DNA of 22,391 nucleotides from Kocuria sp. (GCA_030454085.1 JAKDJD010000038.1:1-22391); one strand, 5' to 3'; shown: positions 7,606-17,269, counted from the stretch's first letter. Notes: generated from the letters alone by a model not told the origin. Translations and numbers: made by a program.

Positions 7606-7744
7606 CGCGTGCCCGGAGGTCCGTCGGGGATTCTCGGGATTGCGGCGGGTCGGTGGTTTGTGGTGGCTGGGATGGGTGGTGGCTGGATGGATCTCGCGGC
7701 CGCCCGGCCCCGCCCCACACCGCTCACAACATCTTGGCCGTCGG

Positions 7745-8431
7745 TTATCGGTCGACCCACTCGGTCTCGCCCCAGGCCACGTCAAGCTGTCCGGAGGACG
7801 ACGACGCCAGATGCGCCTCGGCGCCTTCCCGGGCCTCCTCCGAATCCGTGACGGCGATGTTCAGACTTGCGTGCGATGAGCCGTAGTCGGTGCCCAACAC
7901 GGCAACGCCGGAGGCCCGGAGCTCGTTCTCGAGGCGGCCGGCGTCGGCGTGGGGCACCTCGATCCGTCCCAAACGCAGGCGTTCCCGGGCGGTGAGCTGG
8001 GCGGCGTCGAGAGCCTGGACGGTCGCATCCGTGTAGGCGCGAACCAGCCCTCCGGCACCGAGCTTGATGCCGCCGAAATACCTCACGACACCGACACATA
8101 CATCCGAGAGGTCCTGGAGCGCCTCCTCATTGGTCCTGTGCGCCAGCACCGCTTGCAGCATGGGGATTCCAGCCGTGCCAGCGGGCTCCCCGTCGTCGGA
8201 GGACCGTTGGACATCGCGATCGGCCCCGATCACGAAGGCGGAGCAGACGTGGCGGGCGTCGTGATACCTCTTGCGGAGGGTATCGAGGAATTCTCGGGCT
8301 TCGTGCTCGGACTCGACGCGCGCCACATGGCCGATGAACTCGCTCTTCTTGATCTCGAGCAGGATCTCGTCGGGGCGGGGCTCCGAGAGCACGGTGTACT
8401 TGCGGGCGCGTGTTTCGTCGGTACCAGTCAC
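7745..8431 (-). CDS. YigZ/IMPACT family protein
   Basis: A 228-residue cytoplasmic protein of the UPF0029 (YigZ, YvyE, IMPACT N-terminal) family. The N-terminal domain carries the family signatures SSDDGEPAGTAG (77-88) and RYFGGIKLGAGGLVRAY (117-133). The C-terminal part (about 140-215) fits the DUF1949 ferredoxin-like domain. Eukaryotic IMPACT regulates the kinase GCN2; the bacterial function is unsettled, with a nucleic-acid or ribosome-linked role suggested. The GTG start at 8431 lies six bases after a TAGACT -10 element and has no Shine-Dalgarno, so it may be leaderless. It is divergent from coaE with a gap of about 105 bases, and convergent with rpsA across the terminator. Confidence 0.9.
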   Translation of the reverse strand: MTGTDETRARKYTVLSEPRPDEILLEIKKSEFIGHVARVESEHEAREFLDTLRKRYHDARHVCSAFVIGADRDVQRSSDDGEPAGTAGIPMLQAVLAHRTNEEALQDLSDVCVGVVRYFGGIKLGAGGLVRAYTDATVQALDAAQLTARERLRLGRIEVPHADAGRLENELRASGVAVLGTDYGSSHASLNIAVTDSEEAREGAEAHLASSSSGQLDVAWGETEWVDR

Positions 8432-8443
8432 CCGACCAGTCTA
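8432..8443 (-). promoter_or_regulatory. Probable -10 element for the YigZ-family gene; leaderless start
   Basis: On the minus strand TAGACT (8443 down to 8438) is followed by six bases and then the GTG at 8431, the same geometry as at polA. No convincing -35 is visible 16-18 bases upstream. Confidence 0.45.
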
Positions 8444-8536
8444 TTCGGGGTCGTACGGCGTGGTCCGGGACGTGGCGGATATGCTGGGACGGCACTGTGT
8501 CGGCAGGGGACTGTTTCGGTAGGGAAGGGGAGAGAC

Positions 8537-9148
8537 GTGGCAGCAGATTTTCGTCGAGTCGGCCTGACGGGAGGCATCGGCTCAGGGAAGTCGACCGTGG
8601 CGCAATTGCTCCAGGAGCACGGGGCCGTGGTGATCGACGCCGATGCAATATCTCGGCAACTCACGGCCAAAGGGTCGCCCGTGCTCGACCGGATCCGTGA
8701 CGCCTTCGGAGCTCACGTGCTGACAGATTCGGGCGAACTCGATCGCGCCGCTTTGGCAAAGATCGTGTTCGACGACGAAACCGCTCGTGAGCGTCTCAAT
8801 TCCATCGTGCACCCGGCCGTCCGCCAAGAGTCCGCACGATTGGTCGACGAAGCTGCTCGAGCCGAGACCTTTTCCGGCGTCGTGGTCCAGGACATTCCGC
8901 TGTTGGTCGAAACAGGGCAGGCGGATTCCTTCGATGGGGTGGTCGTGGTCGAGGCGCCGGAGTCCGTGCGCATCGACCGGCTGGTGACCGCCCGGGGCAT
9001 GAAGGAGGACGACGCCCGCTCACGCATCCGGTCCCAGGCCACGAATGACCAGCGGCGGGCCATCGCGACCTGGATCATCGACAACTCCGGGGACCGCGAG
9101 GCCACGAAGGTGCAGGTCGCCACCTTGTGGGATGAATTGACGGCGTAG
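8537..9148 (+). CDS. coaE: Dephospho-CoA kinase
   Basis: The last enzyme of coenzyme A synthesis, phosphorylating the 3'-hydroxyl of dephospho-CoA with ATP. The P-loop GGIGSGKS lies at residues 12-19, followed by VVIDADAISRQL (Asp for substrate and metal binding), HPAVR, the hydrophobic VVVQDIPLLVE and the lid region RLVTARGMKEDDARSRIRSQ, and then TWIIDNSG. The predicted protein has 203 residues, the length of stand-alone CoaE and without the UPF0157 extension of mycobacterial CoaE. The frame is open far upstream to 7949, but only the GTG at 8537 has a strong Shine-Dalgarno (GGGAAGGGGAGAG at 8522-8534) and gives a start next to the P-loop. The upstream part is antisense to the YigZ-family gene. 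Confidence 0.95.
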   Translation: MAADFRRVGLTGGIGSGKSTVAQLLQEHGAVVIDADAISRQLTAKGSPVLDRIRDAFGAHVLTDSGELDRAALAKIVFDDETARERLNSIVHPAVRQESARLVDEAARAETFSGVVVQDIPLLVETGQADSFDGVVVVEAPESVRIDRLVTARGMKEDDARSRIRSQATNDQRRAIATWIIDNSGDREATKVQVATLWDELTA

Positions 9149-9207
9149 ACGCCCACGCCGCGGCACGGATCCGTTGCCGCCGGCTGACTGGCTGAGGTTG
9201 TCGGGGA

Positions 9208-9329
9208 CCGCGAGCTGGCAGTTTCGTGCCGTTTTTCCGCGAAGTGGCACTCTAGTGCGGAAAACAGGCCCAATTCCGCACGCGAGTGCCACCTCGTGCG
9301 GGTGATGTGCACGGGGTTGCCACCTCGCG
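9208..9329. repeat. Palindromic repeat, family 2, site B (four units)
   Basis: Four relatives of GCACGAAATTGCCACTTCG are arranged head to head: inverted at 9208-9230 and 9238-9260, direct at 9276-9301 and 9308-9329. The 9308-9329 unit matches the direct unit of site A at 18 of 22 positions by hand count. Internal hairpins include TTTTCCGC/GCGGAAAA (9233-9240, 9257-9264) and CCGCACG/CGTGCGG (9276-9282, 9295-9301). It lies between the convergent coaE and ltnD-like genes, so it could also help end both transcripts. Confidence 0.7.
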
Positions 9330-9355
9330 ACGCCGAGTCGTCGTCGGCGTGGCTC

Positions 9356-10252
9356 CTAGTCGCGTCCCTGCCGGAGCAACTGGTAGACCACGGAGTCGTC
9401 CTTCCGGCCCAGGCCTTCGCGGCGGCCACGGACGTACAGTTGTTCCGCGGCCGAAGCGAGCGGTACGGGTTGTTCGGCGGCACGTGCTGCGTCGGTGACC
9501 AGACCCATGTCCTTGACGAAGATGTTGAGAGCGGAGCGGACTTCGTCGAATTCTTCGGCGACCATGCGGGATCCTCGATCCTGGAACATGAAGGACTGCG
9601 CCGCCCCGCCGTTGAGCACCTCATGACATTGGGCCACGTCCAGTCCCATGGAGTCAGCGAGTGCGAGCGCCTCACCGGCCGCCGCGATATGCACGCCACA
9701 CAGCAGCTGGTTCACGACCTTGAATTTCTGCCCGTCGCCCGGTTCGGGGCCCACGACCGGACACTGCGATCCCAGGGCGTCCAGCAGGCACCGGACCGAG
9801 GCGACGTCCGCCGCGTCGCCGCCGACCATGATGAGGAGATCGCCCTTCTGGGCGCGGGCGACACCGCCGGACACGGGTGCGTCGACAACATGTCGCGTGT
9901 ACGGCTCGAGCGCCAACGCCGCACCCTGGACCGCGGCCACCCCCACGGTGGACATGACCACCACAATGCTTTCGGAAGACAACGACTCCGCGATTCCGCC
10001 GTCGCCAAAGAGGACGGCGTCGAGCTGCGGGCCGGTTGCAACCATGATGACGACGACGTCGGCCCCACTCACTGCCTCCCGCGCGGTGCCGGCGGCCGTG
10101 ACCTCCGGTCCGAGGCTCTGGAGGGCCGCCGGATTGAGATCGAACGCCGTGACCATGTGGCCCGCGCCCGCCGCAATCTGTGCCATGGGGGAGCCCATGG
10201 CCCCCAGTCCGATCCAACCAATGTTCTTCGTGTTCTGGTCCATGATGTCCAT
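9356..10252 (-). CDS. ltnD: LtnD-like L-threonate dehydrogenase (3-hydroxyisobutyrate dehydrogenase family)
   Basis: A 298-residue NAD-dependent beta-hydroxyacid dehydrogenase. The Rossmann motif is IGWIGLGAMGSP (11-22), the substrate loop DAPVSGG (124-130), and the probable catalytic Lys178 lies in GDGQKFKVVNQ. The C-terminal helical domain continues with VKDMGLV and PVPLASAAEQLY, which resemble characterised L-threonate dehydrogenases (oxidation to 2-oxotetronate). The neighbours GntP, OtnK and DenD-like support that role over generic 3-hydroxyisobutyrate or tartronate semialdehyde reduction. The start could be ATG 10252 or ATG 10243. The frame stays open to 10345, but the extra N-terminus is Arg-rich and unlike the family. 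Neither ATG has a strong ribosome binding site. It is the last gene of the minus-strand operon, 137 bases after otnK. Confidence 0.8.
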   Translation of the reverse strand: MDIMDQNTKNIGWIGLGAMGSPMAQIAAGAGHMVTAFDLNPAALQSLGPEVTAAGTAREAVSGADVVVIMVATGPQLDAVLFGDGGIAESLSSESIVVVMSTVGVAAVQGAALALEPYTRHVVDAPVSGGVARAQKGDLLIMVGGDAADVASVRCLLDALGSQCPVVGPEPGDGQKFKVVNQLLCGVHIAAAGEALALADSMGLDVAQCHEVLNGGAAQSFMFQDRGSRMVAEEFDEVRSALNIFVKDMGLVTDAARAAEQPVPLASAAEQLYVRGRREGLGRKDDSVVYQLLRQGRD

Positions 10253-10389
10253 TCCGTGCTTGCCGCCGAGGAATCGGCGGACGATGGTTACTGCCGAGAG
10301 GAGTCGGGCCGGGCCGTGAGGTTTCGGTCGACCGCGTCCCGACAAGACCGTGCCGAGTCGTGCCCCGAACCGGGCCCCGAGGGCGTGCG

Positions 10390-11742
10390 TCAGCCGGTTG
10401 CGTTCTGCAGGCGTTCCACGACGTCGGCGAGTGCCTCCCGAGTCCCGACGTTGCCCGGGAAGACCACGTAGGGACAGTCGCGCACGGCGTCCGGCGCGTC
10501 CTCGGGGTGGAACATCGAAATTTGTCCGGGGAAGAACTGGCCGGTGACCTGGGCGACCCGGATCCCGAGGCCCCGGTGGGCTACCTCGTGGGATGTGATC
10601 CCGCCCTTCGCTACCACCCAGGCGGGCAGCGCATCGCGGCTGCGGCGCACGACCTCGACCACGGCGTCCGAGACGCTTCTGGCAATGTCGAGGGACTCGA
10701 CGGGGTCGTCGGTTCTCACGAGTGTTCGGCTGGTGTAGACGGCAACGTCGTTGGATTCGAGCCCTTCGTGAACGGCCCGTACCGTCTGGGACAGGTGCTC
10801 ATCGCGCTCCTCGGGTGCGAGGAGCTTTTCGACGTCGAGCTCGATTTCGGTCAGTTGTCCGCGACGCTGAACCTCGTCGAGCTGCTGCGTGGTGAGCCCC
10901 ACGTGCGAACCGACGACGACGAGGCCGTGCTCCCGCCTTTCGGGACTCAGTCGAATGTCTGCGGGATCGAGAATGCGGGGTCCGGACTGGCCGGCGAGGG
11001 GGCGAACGAAAGACGGCCCGCAACGCGTGACGAAGTGATGCCCCCGCGCCTCGAGATGGGTGACGGCGTCGGCCACGACCTCCATGTCGGAGTACTCGGT
11101 CGCATTGACCACGACCCACGAACGGTTGCTAGCCCCGGACAGGATCTCCTCGACACGGCTCGTGCCTCCCGTGCGGATGTCCTCGAGGGACAAAGACAGG
11201 ACGTCGGAGGCCTGGACGGCGCCGCCGGACTTTTCCGCCAGGAATTCGGCGAGTTCCGAGTGGCTGTAGCCGAAGGTTGCGTCCCGCGCGAAGTCGGTGT
11301 CTTCGACGCGCCGGGCCGAACCGTCGACCACGGCGTAGTGGACGTTGCCTTCGGTGTAGCGTCCGGCCTCGATCATTGCGGGGCAGAAGAGGAACGCGTC
11401 GACCTGAACCCCGTGGTCCGACAGGACGTCCGCGAGGGCATGGGGCTCGGCGATGACGTGGCCGCGCAGGGTCGAGTCGGAGCGTGAGACCACGTGCAGC
11501 GGCGCGTCGTCGGCGTCCAGGGTGTCCAGGAAGTGCGCGAGGGTGCTGCGGTTGAGGGCGACGGCGTCGTCCTCATCGAGCGCCCGAGTATTGGTCAGGG
11601 TAAAGCACGTGGAGCCGGGCTCCTTGAGGGCGTGGGCAAGGATCTCGGGGTCCTGCTCGAAGGCGACGGGCACGTCATGGACGCACTGCGAGCCGGTGGG
11701 GTCATCGTCGAGAACGAGGAGGCGCCGGGGTGAGCTGAGCAT
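10390..11742 (-). CDS. otnK: Four-carbon acid sugar kinase (OtnK-like)
   Basis: A 450-residue kinase of the former DUF1537 family. In the established pathway OtnK phosphorylates 3-oxotetronate at O4 with ATP; relatives act on D-threonate or D-erythronate. The N-terminal substrate domain opens with LLVLDDDPTGSQCVHDVPV (about 8-26) and includes RSDSTLRGH and FCPAMIEAGRYT. The C-terminal nucleotide domain has VVVGSHVGLTTQQ, the KGGITSHEVA loop from residue 379 and PGNVG at 429-433. The length is normal for the family. The ATG start at 11742 follows a clear GAAGGAG, with only 24 bases from the permease stop, so the genes form an operon. The pairing with a DenD-like and an LtnD-like dehydrogenase favours 3-oxotetronate as substrate; direct D-threonate kinase activity (with PdxA2) is the alternative, but no pdxA2 is present. 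Confidence 0.88.
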   Translation of the reverse strand: MLSSPRRLLVLDDDPTGSQCVHDVPVAFEQDPEILAHALKEPGSTCFTLTNTRALDEDDAVALNRSTLAHFLDTLDADDAPLHVVSRSDSTLRGHVIAEPHALADVLSDHGVQVDAFLFCPAMIEAGRYTEGNVHYAVVDGSARRVEDTDFARDATFGYSHSELAEFLAEKSGGAVQASDVLSLSLEDIRTGGTSRVEEILSGASNRSWVVVNATEYSDMEVVADAVTHLEARGHHFVTRCGPSFVRPLAGQSGPRILDPADIRLSPERREHGLVVVGSHVGLTTQQLDEVQRRGQLTEIELDVEKLLAPEERDEHLSQTVRAVHEGLESNDVAVYTSRTLVRTDDPVESLDIARSVSDAVVEVVRRSRDALPAWVVAKGGITSHEVAHRGLGIRVAQVTGQFFPGQISMFHPEDAPDAVRDCPYVVFPGNVGTREALADVVERLQNATG

Positions 11743-11766
11743 GGGTGAACTCCTTCTTCAGTCGTG

Positions 11767-13158
11767 TCAGGCGATCGCGGAAACGATCGGCCACATGAGC
11801 AGTGCGACCAGGAAGCCGACGATCGATGTGGTTGTGGTGAGCAGGGTGTAGGACTTCAGGCCCGTCGCGGTGTTGACCTGGTTGTACCTGGACCACACCC
11901 AGAACAGGGAGTCGTTGACATGGGACATGGCCATGGAACCGATGCCGATCGTCACGGTGACCAGGGCCACCTGCAACGGTTCGAGCCCGAGGGACGAGGC
12001 CATCGGCGCGATGAGCGGGGCCGTGGTCAGGGTGGATACCGTCGCGGAGCCTTGGGCCGCACGGATCAGCGCGGCCATGAGCCACGCGAGGACCAGGATG
12101 TGCAGGCCCGTGCCGGCCAGGGCGTGGGCGACGGCGTCGGCGACGCCGGTTTCCTTCAGCACGTGGCCGAAGGTTCCGCCGGCACCCGTGATCAGGATGA
12201 CTGCGGCCACCGGAGGCAACGAGGAATTGATGACGTCCTCGGCCTGGGTGAGGCCCCAACCGCGGCGGTACCCCAGAACGACGGTCGCGACGACGACGCC
12301 GATGACCAGCGCCATCGGAGATGCGCCCACGAAGGAGAAGAACTTCACGACCGGGTTGTTCTCCGGCAAGGTCATCGAGGTGATGGTCTGCGACATGATC
12401 AGAACGAGCGGGATGAGGATCATGACGATCACGACCCATGCGCGTGGCGGATTGTCGACCTTCGGGAAGGACTGCGTGGACTCCTCGTCGAAATCCTCGC
12501 CCGCTTCCTGCATCTCGGCGGCGGAGATACCGGGAACGGGGGAGAAGATGCGGCGGGTGATGAACGGGATCGTGAATTGCGCCGCGAGCCACATGACGAT
12601 CGCGGGCAGCAGACCGAGGAGCAGGACCATGCCGATGTTCGCGCCCATGACCTGCGCGCCGCCGACGATGCCGGGGTGAGGCGGCAGGACCACGTGGACG
12701 GTCAAAAGGCCCATGACGGTCGGCAGGGCGTAGTTGAGCATGTTGCCCTGCAACCGGCGGCCCACCGACAGGATGATCGGCATGAGAACAATGAGGGCGA
12801 CGTCCACGAAGACGGGTATCCCGAAGATGAAGGCGGCCGCTCCGAGCGCCCAGGGGGCCCTGTGCGGGCCGAATTTGTTCAGCAGCATCTTGGCCAGGAC
12901 GTCGGCGCCGCCCGAGACCTCGATGATGCGCCCCATCATGGCGCCGAGGGTCACGATCAGGGCGACGGACCCCAAAGTGGAGCCCATGCCTTCTTCCAGC
13001 ATCGGAACGATTTTCTCGAGGGGCACACCCGCCGCCAGGGCGAGACCCACGGAGACGAGAAGCAGTGCAAGGAACGGATGGGCCTTGGCCTTGATGATCA
13101 GCGCCAGAATTACGGCGACTGCGGCCAGTCCCAAGAGGACGAGGGTTACCGGGGACAT
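11767..13158 (-). CDS. GntP family permease (probable D-erythronate/L-threonate importer)
   Basis: A 463-residue inner-membrane proton symporter of the gluconate:H+ (GntP) family, with 12 or more hydrophobic segments across its length. Family signatures are GIPVFVDV (113-120) and LPPHPG (158-163). A hydrophilic loop at about 215-245 (EAGEDFDEESTQSFPKVDNPP) probably faces the cytoplasm. Family members import gluconate and other aldonates; the four-carbon acid substrate is inferred from the downstream kinase and dehydrogenases. The ATG at 13158 is preferred because GGAG lies five bases upstream; a longer frame up to 13209 would add 17 residues and has no ribosome site. It is the first gene of the operon, with its own consensus promoter and an operator for the divergent GntR-type regulator. 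Confidence 0.88.
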   Translation of the reverse strand: MSPVTLVLLGLAAVAVILALIIKAKAHPFLALLLVSVGLALAAGVPLEKIVPMLEEGMGSTLGSVALIVTLGAMMGRIIEVSGGADVLAKMLLNKFGPHRAPWALGAAAFIFGIPVFVDVALIVLMPIILSVGRRLQGNMLNYALPTVMGLLTVHVVLPPHPGIVGGAQVMGANIGMVLLLGLLPAIVMWLAAQFTIPFITRRIFSPVPGISAAEMQEAGEDFDEESTQSFPKVDNPPRAWVVIVMILIPLVLIMSQTITSMTLPENNPVVKFFSFVGASPMALVIGVVVATVVLGYRRGWGLTQAEDVINSSLPPVAAVILITGAGGTFGHVLKETGVADAVAHALAGTGLHILVLAWLMAALIRAAQGSATVSTLTTAPLIAPMASSLGLEPLQVALVTVTIGIGSMAMSHVNDSLFWVWSRYNQVNTATGLKSYTLLTTTTSIVGFLVALLMWPIVSAIA

Positions 13159-13192
13159 GAAATCTCCATCGACTTCGTTTCCTGCCAGGAAC

Positions 13193-13207
13193 GGTGAGAC
13201 ACTCACC
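13193..13207. promoter_or_regulatory. Second inverted repeat in the permease leader
   Basis: GGTGAG (13193-13198) and CTCACC (13202-13207) form a perfect inverted repeat around ACA. It lies inside the predicted permease leader, nine bases from the 18-bp palindrome. It may be an accessory regulator site or a short RNA hairpin. Confidence 0.35.
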
Positions 13208-13215
13208 ACTGGCTG

Positions 13216-13233
13216 TTATCAGATATCTGATAA
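13216..13233. promoter_or_regulatory. Operator for the FCD-type GntR regulator
   Basis: TTATCAGATATCTGATAA is a perfect 18-bp palindrome, AT-rich in a GC-rich background, in the gap between the permease operon and the regulator gene. FadR/FCD-subfamily regulators typically bind palindromes of this size and type. It touches the permease -10 and covers the predicted start site, so binding would block transcription. Relief by a pathway intermediate is inferred from the family. Confidence 0.8.
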
Positions 13234-13260
13234 GTTTAGCTTTGGATGCGATAGTGTCAA
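13233..13260 (-). promoter_or_regulatory. Permease operon promoter
   Basis: On the minus strand a perfect TTGACA (13260 down to 13255) and TAAACT (13238 down to 13233) are separated by 16 bases. Transcription would start near 13226, within the 18-bp palindrome, giving a leader of about 68 bases. No equally good promoter was found for the divergent regulator gene. Confidence 0.75.
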
Positions 13261-13297
13261 TGAGCTCACATCGACTGTTTTGCTAAGGAGTCCGTCA

Positions 13298-14005
13298 GTG
13301 TCGAGGAACCTTGCCGACCGCGTCACCCGGTCCATTCTTGACCGCATCGCCCAGGGGGTCGTTTCCGTGGGGGACGAGTTGCCGCCCGAAGGCGTATTGG
13401 CCGATGAGCTGGATGTATCCCGGCTGACCATCCGGGAAGCGATCAAGACCTTGGCGGGTCGGGGAGTCATCCTGGTCAAGCACGGGAAGCGGAACCGTAT
13501 CGCGCCGGTCGAGCACTGGGACCTGCTGAACGTCGAGCTCATGGAGCTCCGCGGGCGTATGCGCGGCGAGAGTCGAAACCTCGTGGAGCAACTGACCGAG
13601 GTGCGGGAAATCGTGGAGATCGGGGCCGCCGAACTCGCCGCCGAGAGGATCACCCCGGAGCAGCTGGAAGAGATGCGCCAGCACCTCGGGACCATGATCC
13701 AGGTGGAGTCGGAGGAGGGCGAGCCCGATGTCGCCCGCGCCGTCGAGGCCGATATCGCGTTCCACCGGATCATCATCGAGGCGGCGGGCAATGAGTATCT
13801 CGCCGCGACCTACAGGCCCCTGGAAGAGGTGCTCAAGGCGGTGCGCATGGACACCTCGGCGACGGCCAAGGTGCGCAATGAGGCGATCCATTGGCACGGA
13901 GAAATACTCAACAAGCTGGAGAACAAGGACACGAAGGGTTCCCGCGAGGCCATGAGATCGCACATGGGCCAGACCATGGGAGCCGTCAGAGAGGATTCGG
14001 AATGA
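13298..14005 (+). CDS. FCD-family GntR transcriptional regulator
   Basis: A 235-residue repressor-type regulator of the FadR subfamily. The N-terminal winged helix-turn-helix (about 5-70) has LPPEGVLADELDVSRLTIREAIKTL, typical of GntR proteins. The C-terminal FCD domain (about 95-225) has the expected metal-site residues Asp152 and His156 in ADIAFHR, His200 in IHWH and His222 in RSHM. The GTG at 13298 is chosen because AAGGAG (13285-13290) lies seven bases upstream; the frame is open further upstream, but that part is antisense to the permease. Its stop overlaps the ATG of the DenD-like gene (ATGA), so the two are probably translationally coupled. The likely target is the 18-bp palindrome at 13216-13233, and the likely effector is a four-carbon acid or its oxidised form. 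Confidence 0.92.
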   Translation: MSRNLADRVTRSILDRIAQGVVSVGDELPPEGVLADELDVSRLTIREAIKTLAGRGVILVKHGKRNRIAPVEHWDLLNVELMELRGRMRGESRNLVEQLTEVREIVEIGAAELAAERITPEQLEEMRQHLGTMIQVESEEGEPDVARAVEADIAFHRIIIEAAGNEYLAATYRPLEEVLKAVRMDTSATAKVRNEAIHWHGEILNKLENKDTKGSREAMRSHMGQTMGAVREDSE

Positions 14006-14967
14006 AGATTGTGGTGACCGGAGGCGCGGGTTTCCTGGGGAGCAGGGTCATCGACGAGCTGCTCAGACGTCGGGACGCGGGTGACCTCACCGTGGATTTC
14101 GACCACATCGTGTCGCTCGATCTCGCGGAAAACACGAATGACGACGCCCGGGTCCGTTCCGTGGTCGGCGATCTGGCCGACCCCGACCTGCTCGCGCAGA
14201 CCCTGGGTGATGACACCGCGGCCGTGTACCACCTGGCCGCGGTGCTCTCCGGAGGGTCGGCGGAGAACTTCGATCTTGCCCTCCGGGTCAACCTGGATGG
14301 AACCCGCGGACTGCTGGAGGCCGCGCGCCACGCCGAGAACCGGCCCTACTTTGTCTTCACGAGTTCCCTGGCCGTCTTCGGCGGGCAGATGCCCGAGGTC
14401 GTCACCGACACTTGGGCCGAGCAGCCCGATTCGACGTACGGCGCGTTCAAGGCCATGGGCGAGCTGCTGGTCAATGAATACTCCCGCAAAGGGTTCGTCG
14501 ATGGGCGCATCTGTCGTCTGCCGACCATTTCGGTTCGGCCGGGCGCACCGAATTCGGCGGCGTCGTCCTTCGCTTCGGGGATCATCCGGGAGCCTCTGAA
14601 CGGTATCGCCTCGACGTGCCCGGTGCCCCACGCGACGCGGATGTGGCTCTCCTCGCCGAATGCGGCGGTCGCGAACCTCGTGCACGCGCTCGAGGTGCCG
14701 GGGGAGGACATCGGCCCGTGGCGAGGCATGAACATTCCAGGGATCTGCGTGACGGTCGAAGACATGCTCGTTTCCCTCGAACGCGTCGGCGGAGCCGAAG
14801 CCAGGGCCCTGGTCACCGACGAGCCCGACCAGCAGGTCATGGACATCGTCTGCTCGTGGCCGGGGGAATTCGACGTGGAACGACTCGTGGATCTGGGCTT
14901 CGTCCGGGACGAGAATTTCGACGACGTCGTTCGGCAGTACGAGCGGGAGTTCGTGGCACAGGCCTGA
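14002..14967 (+). CDS. denD: D-erythronate dehydrogenase (extended SDR family)
   Basis: A 321-residue NAD-dependent enzyme of the epimerase/dehydratase-type SDR family. The cofactor loop TGGAGFLG spans 6-13, the conserved VYHLAAVLSGG 75-85, and the catalytic Tyr146 and Lys150 (YGAFK) follow FTSSLAVFG. The segment CRLPTISVRPGAPNSAASSF is characteristic of DenD, which oxidises D-erythronate to 3-oxotetronate, the substrate of OtnK. It overlaps the regulator gene by 4 bp and is opposite in direction to the permease-kinase operon, so both arms of the locus share one control region. Another sugar-acid substrate is possible, but the neighbours fit erythronate well. Confidence 0.85.
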   Translation: MKIVVTGGAGFLGSRVIDELLRRRDAGDLTVDFDHIVSLDLAENTNDDARVRSVVGDLADPDLLAQTLGDDTAAVYHLAAVLSGGSAENFDLALRVNLDGTRGLLEAARHAENRPYFVFTSSLAVFGGQMPEVVTDTWAEQPDSTYGAFKAMGELLVNEYSRKGFVDGRICRLPTISVRPGAPNSAASSFASGIIREPLNGIASTCPVPHATRMWLSSPNAAVANLVHALEVPGEDIGPWRGMNIPGICVTVEDMLVSLERVGGAEARALVTDEPDQQVMDIVCSWPGEFDVERLVDLGFVRDENFDDVVRQYEREFVAQA

Positions 14968-15009
14968 ATTCGCCCGGGCCGGCGGGCCGGACGGAAGTCT
15001 CCGTATCGA

Positions 15010-15025
15010 TCGAACATTCGTGCGA
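15010..15025. promoter_or_regulatory. LexA (SOS) box of uvrB
   Basis: TCGAACATTCGTGCGA matches the Gram-positive/actinobacterial LexA consensus TCGAAC-N4-GTTCGA with one mismatch in the right half. Its left half coincides with the -35 region of the predicted uvrB promoter, the expected place for repression. uvrB is a classic SOS gene. Confidence 0.8.
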
Positions 15026-15038
15026 ATCGGAGTAGCCT
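15010..15038 (+). promoter_or_regulatory. uvrB promoter, possibly leaderless
   Basis: TAGCCT (15033-15038) is a TANNNT -10 element, and a weak -35 TCGAAC (15010-15015) lies 17 bases upstream inside the LexA box. Only seven bases separate the -10 from the ATG at 15046, so transcription could begin at the start codon. A GGA four bases before the ATG leaves a short-leader start possible. Confidence 0.5.
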
Positions 15039-15045
15039 GGAACCT

Positions 15046-17193
<2,148 letters not shown>

Positions 17194-17269
17194 GACGGCC
17201 AGCATCGCATCGGATCCGGACCGGTGGCGCTGGTATCGCTCTTTTTCCTGAGCACCTCGTAACCGGCGC

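Noticed and set aside
5955..7760. Antisense frame of about 600 codons opposite rpsA
   Set aside because: Shadow of rpsA. It extends through the rpsA terminator and promoter region and has no recognisable domain.
7949..8536. Long N-terminal extension of coaE
   Set aside because: In frame with coaE but antisense to the YigZ-family gene. The GTG at 8537 has the strong ribosome site and gives the normal CoaE length.
12734..13297. Long N-terminal extension of the GntR-type regulator
   Set aside because: It lies antisense to the permease and crosses the operator. AAGGAG at 13285-13290 fixes the GTG at 13298.
14970..14995. GC-rich hairpin after denD as a terminator
   Set aside because: Only a 5-bp GCCCG/CGGGC stem with no T-run; too weak in such GC-rich sequence.
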